Numbered from the stretch's first letter, positions 16,710 to 26,172 are shown. The stretch: 44,113 bases of DNA from Sphingomonas bacterium (GCF_903644055.1 NZ_CAHJXD010000076.1:1-44113); one strand, 5' to 3'. Translations and numbers: made by a program. The notes: generated from the sequence alone by a model not told the origin.

Positions 16710-19106
16710 CCTGCCATCCCCCATCGCCGCCTGGTTCGCGGCGCGCGGCTGGTCCCCCCGCCGCCACCAGCGCGAGATGCTCGCCGCCGCGCGCGCCGGG
16801 CGCCATGCCTTGCTCGTCGCCCCCACCGGCTCGGGCAAGACGATGGCGGGCTTCCTCCCGAGCCTCGTCGAACTCGTCGCCGCCCCCCCCCCGGCCTCCA
16901 CACGCTCTACGTCTCGCCGTTGAAGGCGCTGGCGATCGACGTTCAGCGCAACCTGCTCGATCCGATCGGCGAGATGGGGCTCGATATCCGCGTCGAGACG
17001 CGCACCGGCGATACCCCCTCCGATCGCAAGGCGCGCCAGCGCGTCAGGCCGCCGCAGATGCTGCTCACCACGCCTGAATCGCTCAGCCTGCTGCTCAGCC
17101 ACACCGACGCCGCCCCTTTGTTCGAGCATCTCTCGACGATCGTCGTCGACGAGGTCCACGCCTTCGCCGGCGGCAAGCGCGGCGATCTGCTCGCTTTGTG
17201 CATGGCGCGGCTGCAAACGCTCGCCCCGGCACTCCGCCGCGTCGCGCTCTCCGCCACCGTCGCCGATCCCGACGCCTATCGCGCCTGGCTGGCGCCCGAC
17301 GGCGATATCGATGCGGTGACCCTGGTGCGGGGCGATCCCGGCGCCGATCCCGATCTCGCGATCCTGCTGCCGCAGGACCGCATTCCCTGGTCGGGCCATT
17401 CCGGGCGCTACGCCGCCGCCCAGGTGATGGCCGAGATCGAGACGCACCGCACCACGCTCGTCTTCTGCAACACGCGCAGTCTCGCCGAGCTGATCTTCCA
17501 GGATCTGTGGGCGGTCAACGAGCTCAAGCTGCCGATCGGCATCCATCACGGCTCGCTGTCGATCGAGGCGCGGCGCAAGGTCGAGGGCGCGATGGCCGAG
17601 GGGCGCCTGCGCGGGCTGGTCTGCACCGCCAGCCTCGATCTCGGGGTCGATTGGGGCGACGTCGATCTCGTCATCCAGATGGGCGCGCCCAAGGGGGCGT
17701 CGCGGCTGACGCAGCGGATCGGCCGCGCCAACCATCGCCTCGACGAAGCCTCCGAAGCGGTGATCGTCCCCGGCAACCGCTTCGAATATCTCGAGGCGCG
17801 CGCCGCGCTCGATGCGATCGAGGAGGGCGAGCTCGACGATGAAATCTTCCGCCCCGGCGCGCTCGACGTGCTCGCCCAGCATGTCATGGCCTGCGCCTGC
17901 GCGGCGCCTTTCGAGGAAGCGGCGATGCTCGCCGAGGTGCGATCCGCGCTGCCCTACAGCGCGCTCGCCCCCGAAATCTTCGCCCAGGTGCTCGATTATA
18001 TCGCCACCGGCGGTTATGCGCTCAAGGCCTATGATCGCTTCCGCCGCCTCGTCCACGAAGGCGGCATGTGGCGCGTCAGCCACCCCAAATTCATCGCGCA
18101 GCACCGCCTCAACGCGGGCATCATCGTCGAGGCGACGATGCTCAACGTCCGCTTCCGCAATGGCCGCGGGCTCGGCAAGGTCGAGGAAAGCTTCGCCGCG
18201 ACGCTCAGCCCGCGCGACACCTTCTTCTTCGCCGGCCTCAGCCTCGAGGTCGAGCGGATCGACGGCGAGGATCTTTTCGTCCGCGCCACCAGCAAGCCCG
18301 CGCGCATCCCGACCTACGGCGGCGCGCGCATGCCGATCTCGACCAACCTCGCGACCCGCGTGCGCCGCTATTTCGCCGATCCCGCGCAATGGCCGCGCTT
18401 CCCCGCCGACGTGCGCGACTGGCTGGAGATGCAGGCGCGCCGCTCGGTGCTGCCCAAGCCCGGCCAATTGCTCGTCGAAACCTTCCCGCGCGAGGGGCGG
18501 CATTATATGGTCGTCTACAGCTTCGAAGGATGGAACGCGCACCAGTCGCTCGGCTTCCTGCTCACCCGCCGGATGGAGACCGCGGGGCTGAAGCCGATCG
18601 GCTTCGTCGCCAGCGATTATGCGATCGCCACGTTCGGCCTCGAACCCGTCACCGATCCCGCCTCTCTGTTCGATCGCGACGTGCTGGAGCATGAGTTCGT
18701 CGATTGGGTCCAGCAATCGAGCCTGCTCAAGCGCGCGTTCCGCGAGGTCGCGGTGATCGGCGGGCTCGTCGAGCGCCAGCACCCCGGCAAGCGCAAGACC
18801 GGCCGCCAGGTCAGCTTCTCGACCGATTTGATCTACGACGTGCTGCGCAAATATGAGCCCGATCATTTGCTGATGCGCGCCGCCTGGCAGGACGCCCGCG
18901 CGCGGATGACCGACGTCGGCCGCCTCGCCGATCTGCTCGATCGCGCGGCAGGCACGATGCTCCACGTCGATCTGGCGCGCGTCTCGCCGCTCGCCGTCCC
19001 CGTGCTGGTGCTGATCGGCCGCGAACGCGTGACGCAGGGAACCACCGACGACGCGCTGCTGATCGAGGCCGAGGCCTTGGTGGCGGAGGCGATGCGCGAA
19101 GACTGA
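16618..19106 (+). pseudogene. Ligase-associated DEXH-box helicase, frameshifted at a C-run
   Basis: A large SF2 helicase of the Lhr/ligase-associated type. The first reading frame (16618-16923) holds WSPRRHQREMLAAARAGRHA and Walker A LVAPTGSGKTMAGFLPS; it loses frame at a run of ten C (16883-16892). The second frame carries on in register from GLHTLYVSPLKALAIDVQRN at about 16893 to the stop at 19106, with DEVHAF, TRIG-like RLTQRIGRANHR and a normal C-terminus. One extra C (11) or two fewer (8) would restore one protein of about 830 aa. The break may be a real mutation, a phase-variable tract or a base-call error in a homopolymer. The start codon ATG 16618 sits inside a palindromic repeat, giving a proline-rich N-terminus. 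Confidence 0.85.
16883..16892 (+). other. Poly-C tract of ten causing the helicase frameshift
   Basis: Ten consecutive C in the sequence GTCGCCGCCCC... of the helicase. Frame upstream is 1, frame downstream is 0 (relative to base 1), so the tract is one base short or two bases long for continuous translation. Confidence 0.9.
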
Positions 19107-19115
19107 CGCACCATC

Positions 19116-19197
19116 GTCACCCCGGGCTTGACCCGGGGTCCCGCTTTCCTGGCGCGGTGGAGAAGGAAGCGGGACCCCGGGTCAAGCCCGGGGCGAC
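19116..19197 (+). repeat. GC-rich palindromic intergenic repeat, family 1, copy 2
   Basis: Left arm GTCACCCCGGGCTTGACCCG then GGGTCCCGCTT; the right arm is AAGCGGGACCCCGGGTCAAG then CCCGGGGCGAC, an almost perfect inverse complement. Same family as 10025-10103 and 40506-40586. Lies just after the helicase stop and could terminate its transcript. Confidence 0.85.
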
Positions 19198-19299
19198 GAG
19201 AGTAGAACCGCTTGCCCCAAATCCGCCACGCGGCTACATTCGCCCCACATATAGGCCGCTCCGGTGAGGGGCGGCCCTTTCTTTATCTGGAGTATCCCC

Positions 19300-19959
19300 G
19301 TGGCCCAGCCGCTCATGCCCCACGCGACCGCATCCTGGCTGGTCGACAACACCTCGCTTTCCTTCCAGCAGATCGCCGCCTTCTGCGGGCTGCACATTCT
19401 CGAAATCCAGGCGATCGCCGACGATACCGCCGCGACCAAGCTCACCGGGCGCGATCCGATCCGCGCGCACGAGTTGACGCAGGACGAGATCGACAAGGGC
19501 CAGGCCGATCCCGATCACGCGCTCGTCATGTCCAAGGTGCCCGATCAGCAGCGCCGCACCAAGGGCCCGCGCTACACCCCCGTCTCCAAGCGGCAGGACA
19601 AACCCGACGGCATCGCCTGGATCATCCGCAACCATCCCGAGGTCACCGACGGCCAGATCAGCCTGCTGATCGGCACGACGCGCACCACGATCGCCGCGAT
19701 CCGCGACCGCAGCCACTGGAACATGGCGAACATCACCCCCAAGGATCCCGTCACGCTCGGCCTTACGTCGCAGCGCGAGCTCGACGCGATCGTCGCCAAG
19801 GCCGCCAAGGCCGCCGGCATCGAGGCGCCGGTCGACACGCGTCTCGAAGGCGACCGCGAGGCGCTGATCACCCAGCTCCGCCACGAGCGCGAAGTCGCCA
19901 GCCACGCGGGCGAGGCGGTGCTCTCGGACGTCGACCAGCTATTCGGCAAGCGGAGCTAA
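19300..19959 (+). CDS. trcR: TrcR-type cell-cycle transcription regulator (DUF1013)
   Basis: A 219-aa protein starting [20 protein letters not shown], the characteristic opening of the DUF1013/TrcR family, restricted to Alphaproteobacteria. GTG 19300 has GGAG 8 bases upstream; ATG 19315 is a fallback. An atypical helix-turn-helix runs through [20 protein letters not shown], and a second HTH-like segment is [20 protein letters not shown]. The C-terminal tail ([20 protein letters not shown]) looks coiled. Linked to cell-cycle transcription in related species. Monocistronic by position, flanked on both sides by palindromic repeats. Confidence 0.85.
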   Translation: MAQPLMPHATASWLVDNTSLSFQQIAAFCGLHILEIQAIADDTAATKLTGRDPIRAHELTQDEIDKGQADPDHALVMSKVPDQQRRTKGPRYTPVSKRQDKPDGIAWIIRNHPEVTDGQISLLIGTTRTTIAAIRDRSHWNMANITPKDPVTLGLTSQRELDAIVAKAAKAAGIEAPVDTRLEGDREALITQLRHEREVASHAGEAVLSDVDQLFGKRS

Positions 19960-19968
19960 ATCCGTTAG

Positions 19969-20097
19969 TTCCTCCCCCATCGGGGGAGGGGGACCAGCCG
20001 CAGGCTGGTGGAGGGGTATCCGCGCTATCGATAAGGCGACACCCCTCCGCCCTGCCTCGCGGCATGCCACCTCCCCTTCCAGGGGAGAATCCCTCCA
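19969..20097 (+). repeat. Palindromic intergenic repeat, family 2, copy 2
   Basis: CCTCCCCCATCGGGGGAGGG hairpin, CAGCCGCAGGCTGG hairpin, then a complementary arm ACCCCTCCGCCCTGCC ... CCTCCCCTTCCAGGGGAG. Same architecture as 16583-16709 but diverged. It occupies most of the 221-base gap between trcR and xseB; no gene seen in it. Confidence 0.7.
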
Positions 20098-20180
20098 CCC
20101 ACACGCGACTAAGTGAGTCACCCGATCATCAACCCTCGCTTGACCCTAACGCCCGCCACGCTCACAAATACGCGCGAGCC

Positions 20181-20447
20181 ATGAGCGACCTTTCTCCCGA
20201 AACCCCGCCGGTCGCACCGATCGCCGATCTATCGTTCGAGGATGCGCTCAAGCGCCTCGAAGCGATCGTCCATCGCCTCGAAGGCGGCGAGGCCAGCCTC
20301 GAGGAATCGATCGAACTCTATGGCGAGGGCGATCGCCTGCGGAAGCAGTGCGAGACGCGGCTTCAGGCGGCGCAGGCGCGAATCGAGCGCATCACCCTCG
20401 ATCCCGATGGCGCGCCCGCCGGGGTGCGTCCGTTCGATGCCGGCTGA
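20181..20447 (+). CDS. xseB: Exodeoxyribonuclease VII small subunit
   Basis: An 88-aa protein with the XseB core [20 protein letters not shown] and [19 protein letters not shown], followed by a coiled helix [18 protein letters not shown]. XseB associates with XseA to degrade single-stranded DNA. Length is typical. It ends 7 bases before ispA, a linkage commonly seen in Proteobacteria (xseB-ispA). Its start ATG 20181 is followed by a proline-rich lead ([13 protein letters not shown]), usual for the family in sphingomonads. Confidence 0.92.
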   Translation: MSDLSPETPPVAPIADLSFEDALKRLEAIVHRLEGGEASLEESIELYGEGDRLRKQCETRLQAAQARIERITLDPDGAPAGVRPFDAG

Positions 20448-20454
20448 GGTCAGG

Positions 20455-21357
20455 ATGAGCAACGTCGTCTCGATCTCGCTCAAGGCGGCGATGGACGGCC
20501 TCGCCGCCGAGGTCGACAAGGCGTTCGATCGCCTGCTCGCCGTGCCCGATGATCCGCGCGCGCGCCTCTACGAAGCGATGCGCCACGCCGCGATCGGCGG
20601 CGGCAAGCGGCTCCGCCCCCTGCTCGTCCGCGCCGCCGCCAATCTCTACCATGTCGATCCCGCCGCCTCGCTGCGCGTCGGCGTCGCGGTCGAATGCGTC
20701 CACGTCTACAGCCTGATCCACGACGATCTGCCGTGCATGGACGATGACGATCTCCGCCGCGGCCGCCCCACCGTCCACAAGGCGTTCGACGAGGCGACCG
20801 CCGTACTCGCGGGCGATTCGCTCCACGCGCTCGCCTTCGAGATTCTCGGCGAGCCCGATTGGCAGGCCGATCCCTTCGTCCGCGCCGAGCTCATCGCCGA
20901 GCTGGCGCGCGCCAGCGGCCCGGCGGGGATGGCGGGCGGGCAGATGATGGACATCGCCGCCGAGAACCAGACCTTCGATCTTGCGACGACGACGCGGCTC
21001 CAGCAGCTCAAGACCGGCGCGCTGATCGCCTTCTGCCTCGAAGCCGGCGGCATCCTCGGCAAGCTGCCGCCCGACGGGCGCCGCCCGTTGCGCGGCTATG
21101 CGCGCGACATCGGCCTCGCCTTCCAGATCGCCGACGATCTGCTCGACGTCGAGGGCGAGGCCGCCAACACCGGCAAGGCGGTGGGCAAGGATGCGCAGGC
21201 GGGCAAGGCGACCTTCGTCTCGCTGCTCGGCGTCGATCGCGCGCGCCGCCAGGCGCAGATGCTCGTCGAGCAGGCGATCGGCCAGCTCGCGAGCTTCGGC
21301 ACCGAGGCCGATCTGCTCCGCACGATCGCGCGCTACGTCATCGCGCGCGATCGCTAG
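20455..21357 (+). CDS. ispA: Farnesyl diphosphate synthase
   Basis: A 300-aa trans-prenyltransferase. First Asp-rich motif: SLIHDDLPCMDDDDLRRGRP (DDxxxxD type, as in bacterial farnesyl synthases); second: FQIADDLLDVEGE. GGGKRLRPLLV and GGQMMDIAAE are also typical. It condenses isopentenyl with dimethylallyl and geranyl diphosphates to farnesyl diphosphate for quinone, carotenoid and lipid-carrier synthesis. AGGTCAGG precedes the ATG. Follows xseB by 7 bases and precedes coaD by 12. Confidence 0.9.
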   Translation: MSNVVSISLKAAMDGLAAEVDKAFDRLLAVPDDPRARLYEAMRHAAIGGGKRLRPLLVRAAANLYHVDPAASLRVGVAVECVHVYSLIHDDLPCMDDDDLRRGRPTVHKAFDEATAVLAGDSLHALAFEILGEPDWQADPFVRAELIAELARASGPAGMAGGQMMDIAAENQTFDLATTTRLQQLKTGALIAFCLEAGGILGKLPPDGRRPLRGYARDIGLAFQIADDLLDVEGEAANTGKAVGKDAQAGKATFVSLLGVDRARRQAQMLVEQAIGQLASFGTEADLLRTIARYVIARDR

Positions 21358-21369
21358 GGCTGGGCGCAG

Positions 21370-21855
21370 ATGCACACCGCCGTCTATTCGGGAACCTTCG
21401 ATCCGCCGACGCTCGGCCACCTCGATATCATCGCGCGCGCCGCCAGGCTCTGCGATCGGCTGGTGATCGGCATCTTCGGCAATTCGGCCAAGACGCCGTT
21501 GTTCACGCGCGACGAGCGTCTCGAAATCCTCCGCCGCGAGGTTTCGGAATATGACCATGCGATCGAGGTCATGGCCTGCGACGGCCTGCTCGTCGATTTC
21601 GTCAGGATGATCGGCGGCACCACGATCGTGCGCGGCCTGCGCAGCGGCACCGATCTGGATTATGAGGCGCAGATGGCGGGGATGAACCGCATGCTCGATG
21701 GCGGGATCGACACGGTCTTCCTGATGGCCGATCCGGCGCTGCGGCCGATCGCCTCGAGCCTGGTCAAGGATGTGGCGCGGGGCGGCGGCGATATCGGCCA
21801 CTTCGTCACGCCAGGGGTGGCGGCCGATGTGACCGCGAAGTTGGCAGGAGCGTGA
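21370..21855 (+). CDS. coaD: Phosphopantetheine adenylyltransferase
   Basis: A 161-aa protein with the nucleotidyltransferase signature [15 protein letters not shown] (TxGH as TLGH) at the N-terminus, [36 protein letters not shown] and the C-terminal ISSTLVR-equivalent [16 protein letters not shown]. It catalyses the penultimate step of coenzyme A synthesis. Full normal length. It is followed 2 bases later by the cyclophilin gene, so the two are likely coupled. Confidence 0.94.
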   Translation: MHTAVYSGTFDPPTLGHLDIIARAARLCDRLVIGIFGNSAKTPLFTRDERLEILRREVSEYDHAIEVMACDGLLVDFVRMIGGTTIVRGLRSGTDLDYEAQMAGMNRMLDGGIDTVFLMADPALRPIASSLVKDVARGGGDIGHFVTPGVAADVTAKLAGA

Positions 21856-21857
21856 GC

Positions 21858-22571
21858 ATGTTCCGGAAAAGCATCGCCCTCGGGCTCGGCGCCTTCGCCG
21901 CTCTCCCGCTGCTGGCGCAGGCGACGGGGCCGCAGGGCCTCGCCGAGCCCAAGCCGCTGTCCAGCGACACTCCCGCGCCGATCGCGCCCAGGGCCGATCC
22001 CGCCAACATCATCAATATCGAGCTTTCCAGCGGCGGCACCGTCTCGGTGCTCGTCCGTCCCGACAAGGCGCCCAAGGCGGTCGAGCGGTTGCAGACGCTC
22101 GCGGCGCGCCACTTCTACGACGGCCTCACCTTCCATCGCGTCATCGATGGCTTCATGGCGCAGGGCGGCGATCCCAAGGGCACCGGCGAGGGCGAATCGG
22201 AGCTGCCCGATCTGCCCGACGAGATCAACGATCTGCCGCATTTTCGCGGCGCGATGGCGATGGCGCGCACCTCCGCGCCCAACAGCGGCAACAGCCAATT
22301 CTATCTGATGCTCTCGCCCAATCTCGCGCTCGATCGCGGCTACACCGTCGTCGGCCGTGTCATCCAGGGCATGGCCAACGTCGATCATATCGCGCGGGGC
22401 GAGCCGCCGCCCGCGCCGACGCGGATGGTCCGCGTCTATTTCGGCGCGCCGCCCGCCGATCCCGGCCTGCCCGCGCCCTCGGTCGGCTCGCTGCCCTCCG
22501 CGCCGATCGTGCTGCCGCCCAAGCCCACGGCCCCCGCTTCCGCTCCTGCGAAGAAGCCGGTTCGCCGCTAG
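21858..22571 (+). CDS. Exported cyclophilin-type peptidyl-prolyl isomerase
   Basis: A 237-aa protein. Residues 1-22 ([20 protein letters not shown]) are a signal peptide, so it acts in the periplasm. The cyclophilin core contains [39 protein letters not shown] and [16 protein letters not shown]. The C-terminal 45 residues are a low-complexity proline tail ([17 protein letters not shown]). GGAG lies 8 bases before ATG 21858, which decides it over the GTG at 21852. It folds prolines in exported proteins. Precedes queA by 20 bases. Confidence 0.9.
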   Translation: MFRKSIALGLGAFAALPLLAQATGPQGLAEPKPLSSDTPAPIAPRADPANIINIELSSGGTVSVLVRPDKAPKAVERLQTLAARHFYDGLTFHRVIDGFMAQGGDPKGTGEGESELPDLPDEINDLPHFRGAMAMARTSAPNSGNSQFYLMLSPNLALDRGYTVVGRVIQGMANVDHIARGEPPPAPTRMVRVYFGAPPADPGLPAPSVGSLPSAPIVLPPKPTAPASAPAKKPVRR

Positions 22572-22591
22572 GGCGGGTCGGCCGCTCGCTT

Positions 22592-23617
22592 ATGCGCGTC
22601 GATCGCTTCGATTTCGCGCTGCCGCCCGAATGCATCGCGCTCCGGCCCGCGTCGCCCCGCGATGCCGCGCGGCTGCTGGTGCTGGAGGGTGAAGGCACGC
22701 GCGACGCGCACGTCCGCGATCTGCCCGGCCTGCTCCGCGCGGGCGACTGCCTGATCTTCAACGACACGCGCGTCATCCCCGCCCAGCTCGAAGGACGGCG
22801 CGGCGACGCGCGCATCGGCGCGACATTGCACAAACGCGAAGGCCCGCGGACCTGGGTCGCCTTCGTCCGCAACGCCAAACGCGTGCGGATCGGCGACCGC
22901 ATCGATTTCGGCGAAGGCGTCTCGGCCATCGCCGAAGAACGCCGCGACGATGGCGCGCTGTTGCTGAGCTTCGAGGGTGACGAGCCCGTCGAACTGCTGC
23001 TCGCGCGCGTCGGCCGGATGCCGCTCCCCCCCTATATCGCCGCCAGACGCCCCGCCGACGCGCGAGACGCCAGCGATTATCAGACGATGTTCGCCGCCGA
23101 ACCCGGCGCCGTCGCCGCCCCCACCGCCGCGCTCCACTTCACCCCCGCCCTGATCGAAGCGCTCGCCGCCATGGGCATCGCCCACGAAACGCTGACGCTC
23201 CACGTCGGCGCGGGCACCTTCCTCCCGGTCAAGGCCGAGGACACCGCCGATCATCGCATGCACGCCGAATGGGGCCGCATCGATCCCGCCACCGCCACGC
23301 GCCTCGATGCCGTCCGCGCGGGCGGCGGCCGCCTGATCGCGGTCGGCACCACCAGCCTGCGCCTGATCGAAAGCGCCTGCGACGAACACGGGCATATCCG
23401 GCCCTTCGAAGGCGACACCGCCATCTTCATCACCCCCGGCTATCGCTTCAAAGGCATCGACGGCCTCCTCACCAACTTCCACCTTCCCCGCTCGACCCTG
23501 TTCATGCTGGTATCGGCGCTGATGGGGCTTGATCGTATGAAAGCCGCTTACGCTTATGCGATCGAGAATACCTACCGTTTCTATTCCTACGGGGATGCGT
23601 CGCTGCTCCTGCCTTAA
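22592..23617 (+). CDS. queA: QueA, S-adenosylmethionine:tRNA ribosyltransferase-isomerase, with island-supplied 3' end
   Basis: A 341-aa QueA of full length; it adds the cyclopentenediol ring during queuosine synthesis. Landmarks: [64 protein letters not shown] and [19 protein letters not shown]. The last about 29 codons (from 23530) are lower in GC and use different synonymous codons (GCTTACGCTTATGCG and so on). A separate host-like copy of the same tail is at 39175-39297 next to tgt. The coding region is thus a chimera: the host 5' part fused to a tail brought by an integrated island. Ends with LLLP at 23617; the displaced copy ends LLLPS. Confidence 0.95.
   Translation: MRVDRFDFALPPECIALRPASPRDAARLLVLEGEGTRDAHVRDLPGLLRAGDCLIFNDTRVIPAQLEGRRGDARIGATLHKREGPRTWVAFVRNAKRVRIGDRIDFGEGVSAIAEERRDDGALLLSFEGDEPVELLLARVGRMPLPPYIAARRPADARDASDYQTMFAAEPGAVAAPTAALHFTPALIEALAAMGIAHETLTLHVGAGTFLPVKAEDTADHRMHAEWGRIDPATATRLDAVRAGGGRLIAVGTTSLRLIESACDEHGHIRPFEGDTAIFITPGYRFKGIDGLLTNFHLPRSTLFMLVSALMGLDRMKAAYAYAIENTYRFYSYGDASLLLP
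23498..23529 (+). repeat. Left attachment-site repeat inside queA
   Basis: CTGTTCATGCTGGT, one mismatched base, then TCGGCGCTGATGGGGCT. It matches 39175-39206 at 31 of 32 bases, 15,677 bases away, in direct orientation. The matched DNA is within the queA codons for [11 protein letters not shown]. Confidence 0.92.
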
Positions 23618-23732
23618 GGCGCATTCCGATGGGAAGTTGGTGGGCTTCTGATCAAAGCTCTAATCGCCCGAAAATTAATTCGATCATGGTATGTTCCGCC
23701 TATTGCATGTGACCGAGTCATTGTGCAGAACA

Positions 23733-23748
23733 CTGCTGCAAACAGCAG
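23733..23748 (+). promoter_or_regulatory. Inverted repeat before the ribbon-helix-helix gene
   Basis: CTGCTG-CAAA-CAGCAG, 6-bp arms, ending 11 bases before the ATG at 23760. Candidate operator for the downstream ribbon-helix-helix protein or a structure near its ribosome-binding site (GGGGCGG). Confidence 0.4.
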
Positions 23749-23759
23749 CAGGGGCGGAT

Positions 23760-23951
23760 ATGGCGGTTATCGCAGATGACGGCGTTGCCCGTGTGACAGC
23801 ATCTTTAAGTAGGGCTCAGGAGCAAGCTCTCAAAGATCTCGCTGCAAAACATAAGGTCAGTGTCGCTTGGCTGGTTCGCCATGCCGTAGATCAGTTTCTC
23901 GAACAAAATCGCGAAACGCAACTTCCGCTTAATCTCGGGCAGCTGAGCTAG
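23760..23951 (+). CDS. Small ribbon-helix-helix (CopG-like) protein
   Basis: A 63-aa protein MAVIADDGVARVTASLSRAQ, with a beta strand (ARVTASLS) followed by two helices (EQALKDLAAKHK and SVAWLVRHAVDQFLEQ), the layout of a CopG/Arc-type ribbon-helix-helix DNA-binding domain. GGGGCGG lies 4 bases ahead of ATG 23760; an upstream in-frame start at 23691 would add a non-conserved lead. It precedes a methyltransferase by 2 bases, so it may control the restriction-modification genes, or be an antitoxin-like partner. No toxin gene is adjacent. Confidence 0.65.
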   Translation: MAVIADDGVARVTASLSRAQEQALKDLAAKHKVSVAWLVRHAVDQFLEQNRETQLPLNLGQLS

Positions 23952-23953
23952 CT

Positions 23954-25114
23954 GTGGCGTTGCTCGATTCACTGGTTTCGTCGCGCAGGGCTAACAATGC
24001 CTTTTCGTACGCGAAAACGCGTATGCCCGTGATCGATCTCTTCGCAGGGGCTGGCGGTCTCAGCATCGGCGCACATCATGCAGGCTGCGAAGTACGTGTT
24101 AGCGTCGAGCAGGACACAATTGCCTGCCGAACGCTGCGTGCCAATGAGGGCCTTCACGGTGCGGTGATCGAAGCCGATGTTTCAACACTGACTGGTCTCG
24201 CGTTGCGGAATGCTGCACGATTGGGTCCGACTGACCCTTTGATCGTTGTCGGCGGCGCGCCTTGCCAGCCATTTTCTAAGGCTGCTTATTGGGTCGAAGA
24301 CGGCGACGAGGCTCGTTATCGGCAGGCACGTGCTGCTGGCATTGCAATGGAGCGCCCATTAGCCCCTACAGCGGTGCGGCCCGATGCTCGCCGGACATTA
24401 GTCGAAGAGTTCTGGCGGCTAATCTTCGAGTCAAATGCGGATGGATTCGTTTTTGAGAACGTCCCCAGCATCAAGCATCCACGCAACAAACCGGTGCTCG
24501 AGGGTTTTCGGACATCGGCAGAAGCAGCGGGATATCAAGTTGTTGAGGTCACTGCCAATGCTGTCGAATATGGCGTCGCGCAAGCCCGGCAGCGCGTTTT
24601 CCTATTGGGCGCAAAGCGTTGCAACCCGATAGCGCCGAAGCCTACGCACGCTCTCAAGTTTGAGGCGGGACGGAAGTCGGCAATCACGGCAGGCGAGGCT
24701 CTCGAAGGTTTTGATCACCCTCGCTTTTTCGAACCGGAGGAGCTCGTAATCGGTCGATGGGCGGAGCATCTGCGAACCGTGCCTCCGGGTGGCAACTACA
24801 AGGCCCATACAGCTTGGGCGGGACATCCCAGTCCCACATTCGTCACTGAAACGCGCTTCTGGAATTTTCTTCTAAAGCTAGCGCCTGATCGGCCTTCTTG
24901 GACGATTGCAGCATCGCCTGGGCCATGGACCGGACCATTCCACTGGTCGGACCGCCGTCTGCGCACCGTAGAAATGGCAGCGCTTCAGGGCTTTCCGAAT
25001 AACTATAGTTTGGCTGGCAGCAGGCGAGATCGTGTGCGCCAATTGGGCAACGCGGTGCCACCTCCATTAGCGTGTCGAATGGTTGAGGCTGTGCTTGCGG
25101 CAGTCGATCGATAG
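23954..25114 (+). CDS. DNA C5-cytosine methyltransferase 1
   Basis: A 386-aa C5-cytosine methyltransferase. Motif I DLFAGAGGLSIGA (residues about 28-40), motif IV GGAPCQPFSKAAY with nucleophile Cys104, motif VI FVFENVPS, motif VIII QARQRVFLLGAK, motifs IX-X RQLGNAVPPPLACRM. Between VIII and IX lies a target-recognition region ending FLLKLAPDRPSWTIAAS. GTG 23954 chosen (2 bases after the RHH stop); ATG 24023 is another candidate that trims the lead. Shares long blocks with the next gene: a paralogous pair. Together they probably protect both strands of one asymmetric site. Confidence 0.9.
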   Translation: MALLDSLVSSRRANNAFSYAKTRMPVIDLFAGAGGLSIGAHHAGCEVRVSVEQDTIACRTLRANEGLHGAVIEADVSTLTGLALRNAARLGPTDPLIVVGGAPCQPFSKAAYWVEDGDEARYRQARAAGIAMERPLAPTAVRPDARRTLVEEFWRLIFESNADGFVFENVPSIKHPRNKPVLEGFRTSAEAAGYQVVEVTANAVEYGVAQARQRVFLLGAKRCNPIAPKPTHALKFEAGRKSAITAGEALEGFDHPRFFEPEELVIGRWAEHLRTVPPGGNYKAHTAWAGHPSPTFVTETRFWNFLLKLAPDRPSWTIAASPGPWTGPFHWSDRRLRTVEMAALQGFPNNYSLAGSRRDRVRQLGNAVPPPLACRMVEAVLAAVDR

Positions 25115-25122
25115 GAGGGCGT

Positions 25123-26172
25123 GTGCGAAGCATAAGCCTGTTTAGCGGTTGCGGCGGCCTTGATTTGGGACTGCATGAGGCTGGATTCCGAACTGCGCTT
25201 GCCAGCGATTTCGAGGCTTTGTGCAGCGAGACGTGGCGGCGCAATATGCCTAAAACTCCTTTCCTTGTCGGCGGGATCGGCACGATTGATCGTAATGATG
25301 TTGCCGAGGCTCTCGGCGGGACAATCGGAGAGATCGATCTCGTTGCAGGCGGCCCTCCTTGTCCTCCGTTTTCAAAAAGCCGCTTCTACCGCAAGGAAAT
25401 GCCTCGTGCGCTCGATGACCCTAGCGGTTGGGAGACGATCAACGGTTATCTCAATATGCTTGATTGGGTACGCCCTCGGGCGTTTATCCTAGAGAATGTG
25501 AAGGGCTTAGCCTACAAAGTCCATGCGGACGCACTTGAAACGATTATTAGCCGCGCGGAGGGGTTAGGCTATAAAGTCACAACAGGCGTTTTGAACTCTG
25601 CTGATTACGGGGTACCGCAGATTCGTGAACGCTGTTTTGTAATTGGTTCGTTAGAAGCGCGCGTTGAACTTCCGAAACCGACACATTCTAATCAGCCGGA
25701 TTCTATTTTGTTACCATGGGCTACTGCGGGTGAGGTCCTGGCCGACCTAGACACTGAACAGAATGCTGGCGACTTGGGCCATTTCGCCGGTGGCCAACAC
25801 CACGACTTGCTTCGTCAGGTACCGCCGGGAGATAACTACCTATATTTTACAGAAAAGCGCGGCCATCCCGAGCCTAAGTTCAAGTGGCGCGGGCGGTACT
25901 GGTCGTTCTTACTAAAACTTAGTCCGGATATGCCATCGTGGACTATCCAGGCGCGGCGCTCCAACAACATGGGGCCATTCCATTGGCGCAATCGTATCTT
26001 GAGGATCAGCGAAATTAAGCGGTTGCAGACATTTCCCGACAACTTCGATCTTTCCGGCACTATTGAGCGGCAATGGCGTCAAATCGGCAATGCCGTTCCA
26101 CCTGTTCTGGCGGCGGCGGTGGGGCGCAGCGTTGCCGAGGCGCTAGGGACGCCGTTACGCAAAGCTGCATGA
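25123..26172 (+). CDS. DNA C5-cytosine methyltransferase 2
   Basis: A 349-aa C5-cytosine methyltransferase: motif I SLFSGCGGLDLGL (residues 5-17), motif IV GGPPCPPFSKSRF with Cys80 (the rarer PCP form), motif VI ILENVKGLAY, motif VIII PQIRERCFVIGS, motifs IX-X QIGNAVPPVLAAAV. The segment FLLKLSPDMPSWTIQARRS and GPFHWRNRILRISEIKRLQT matches the first enzyme, so they arose by duplication. GTG start with AGGAGG 4 bases ahead. Its stop overlaps the nuclease start (ATGA). Lower GC than the host. Confidence 0.9.
   Translation: MRSISLFSGCGGLDLGLHEAGFRTALASDFEALCSETWRRNMPKTPFLVGGIGTIDRNDVAEALGGTIGEIDLVAGGPPCPPFSKSRFYRKEMPRALDDPSGWETINGYLNMLDWVRPRAFILENVKGLAYKVHADALETIISRAEGLGYKVTTGVLNSADYGVPQIRERCFVIGSLEARVELPKPTHSNQPDSILLPWATAGEVLADLDTEQNAGDLGHFAGGQHHDLLRQVPPGDNYLYFTEKRGHPEPKFKWRGRYWSFLLKLSPDMPSWTIQARRSNNMGPFHWRNRILRISEIKRLQTFPDNFDLSGTIERQWRQIGNAVPPVLAAAVGRSVAEALGTPLRKAA

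Noticed and set aside
16578-18965. Long open frame (795 codons) opposite the helicase
   Set aside because: Antisense shadow; the plus strand has Walker A, DEVH and the other helicase motifs.
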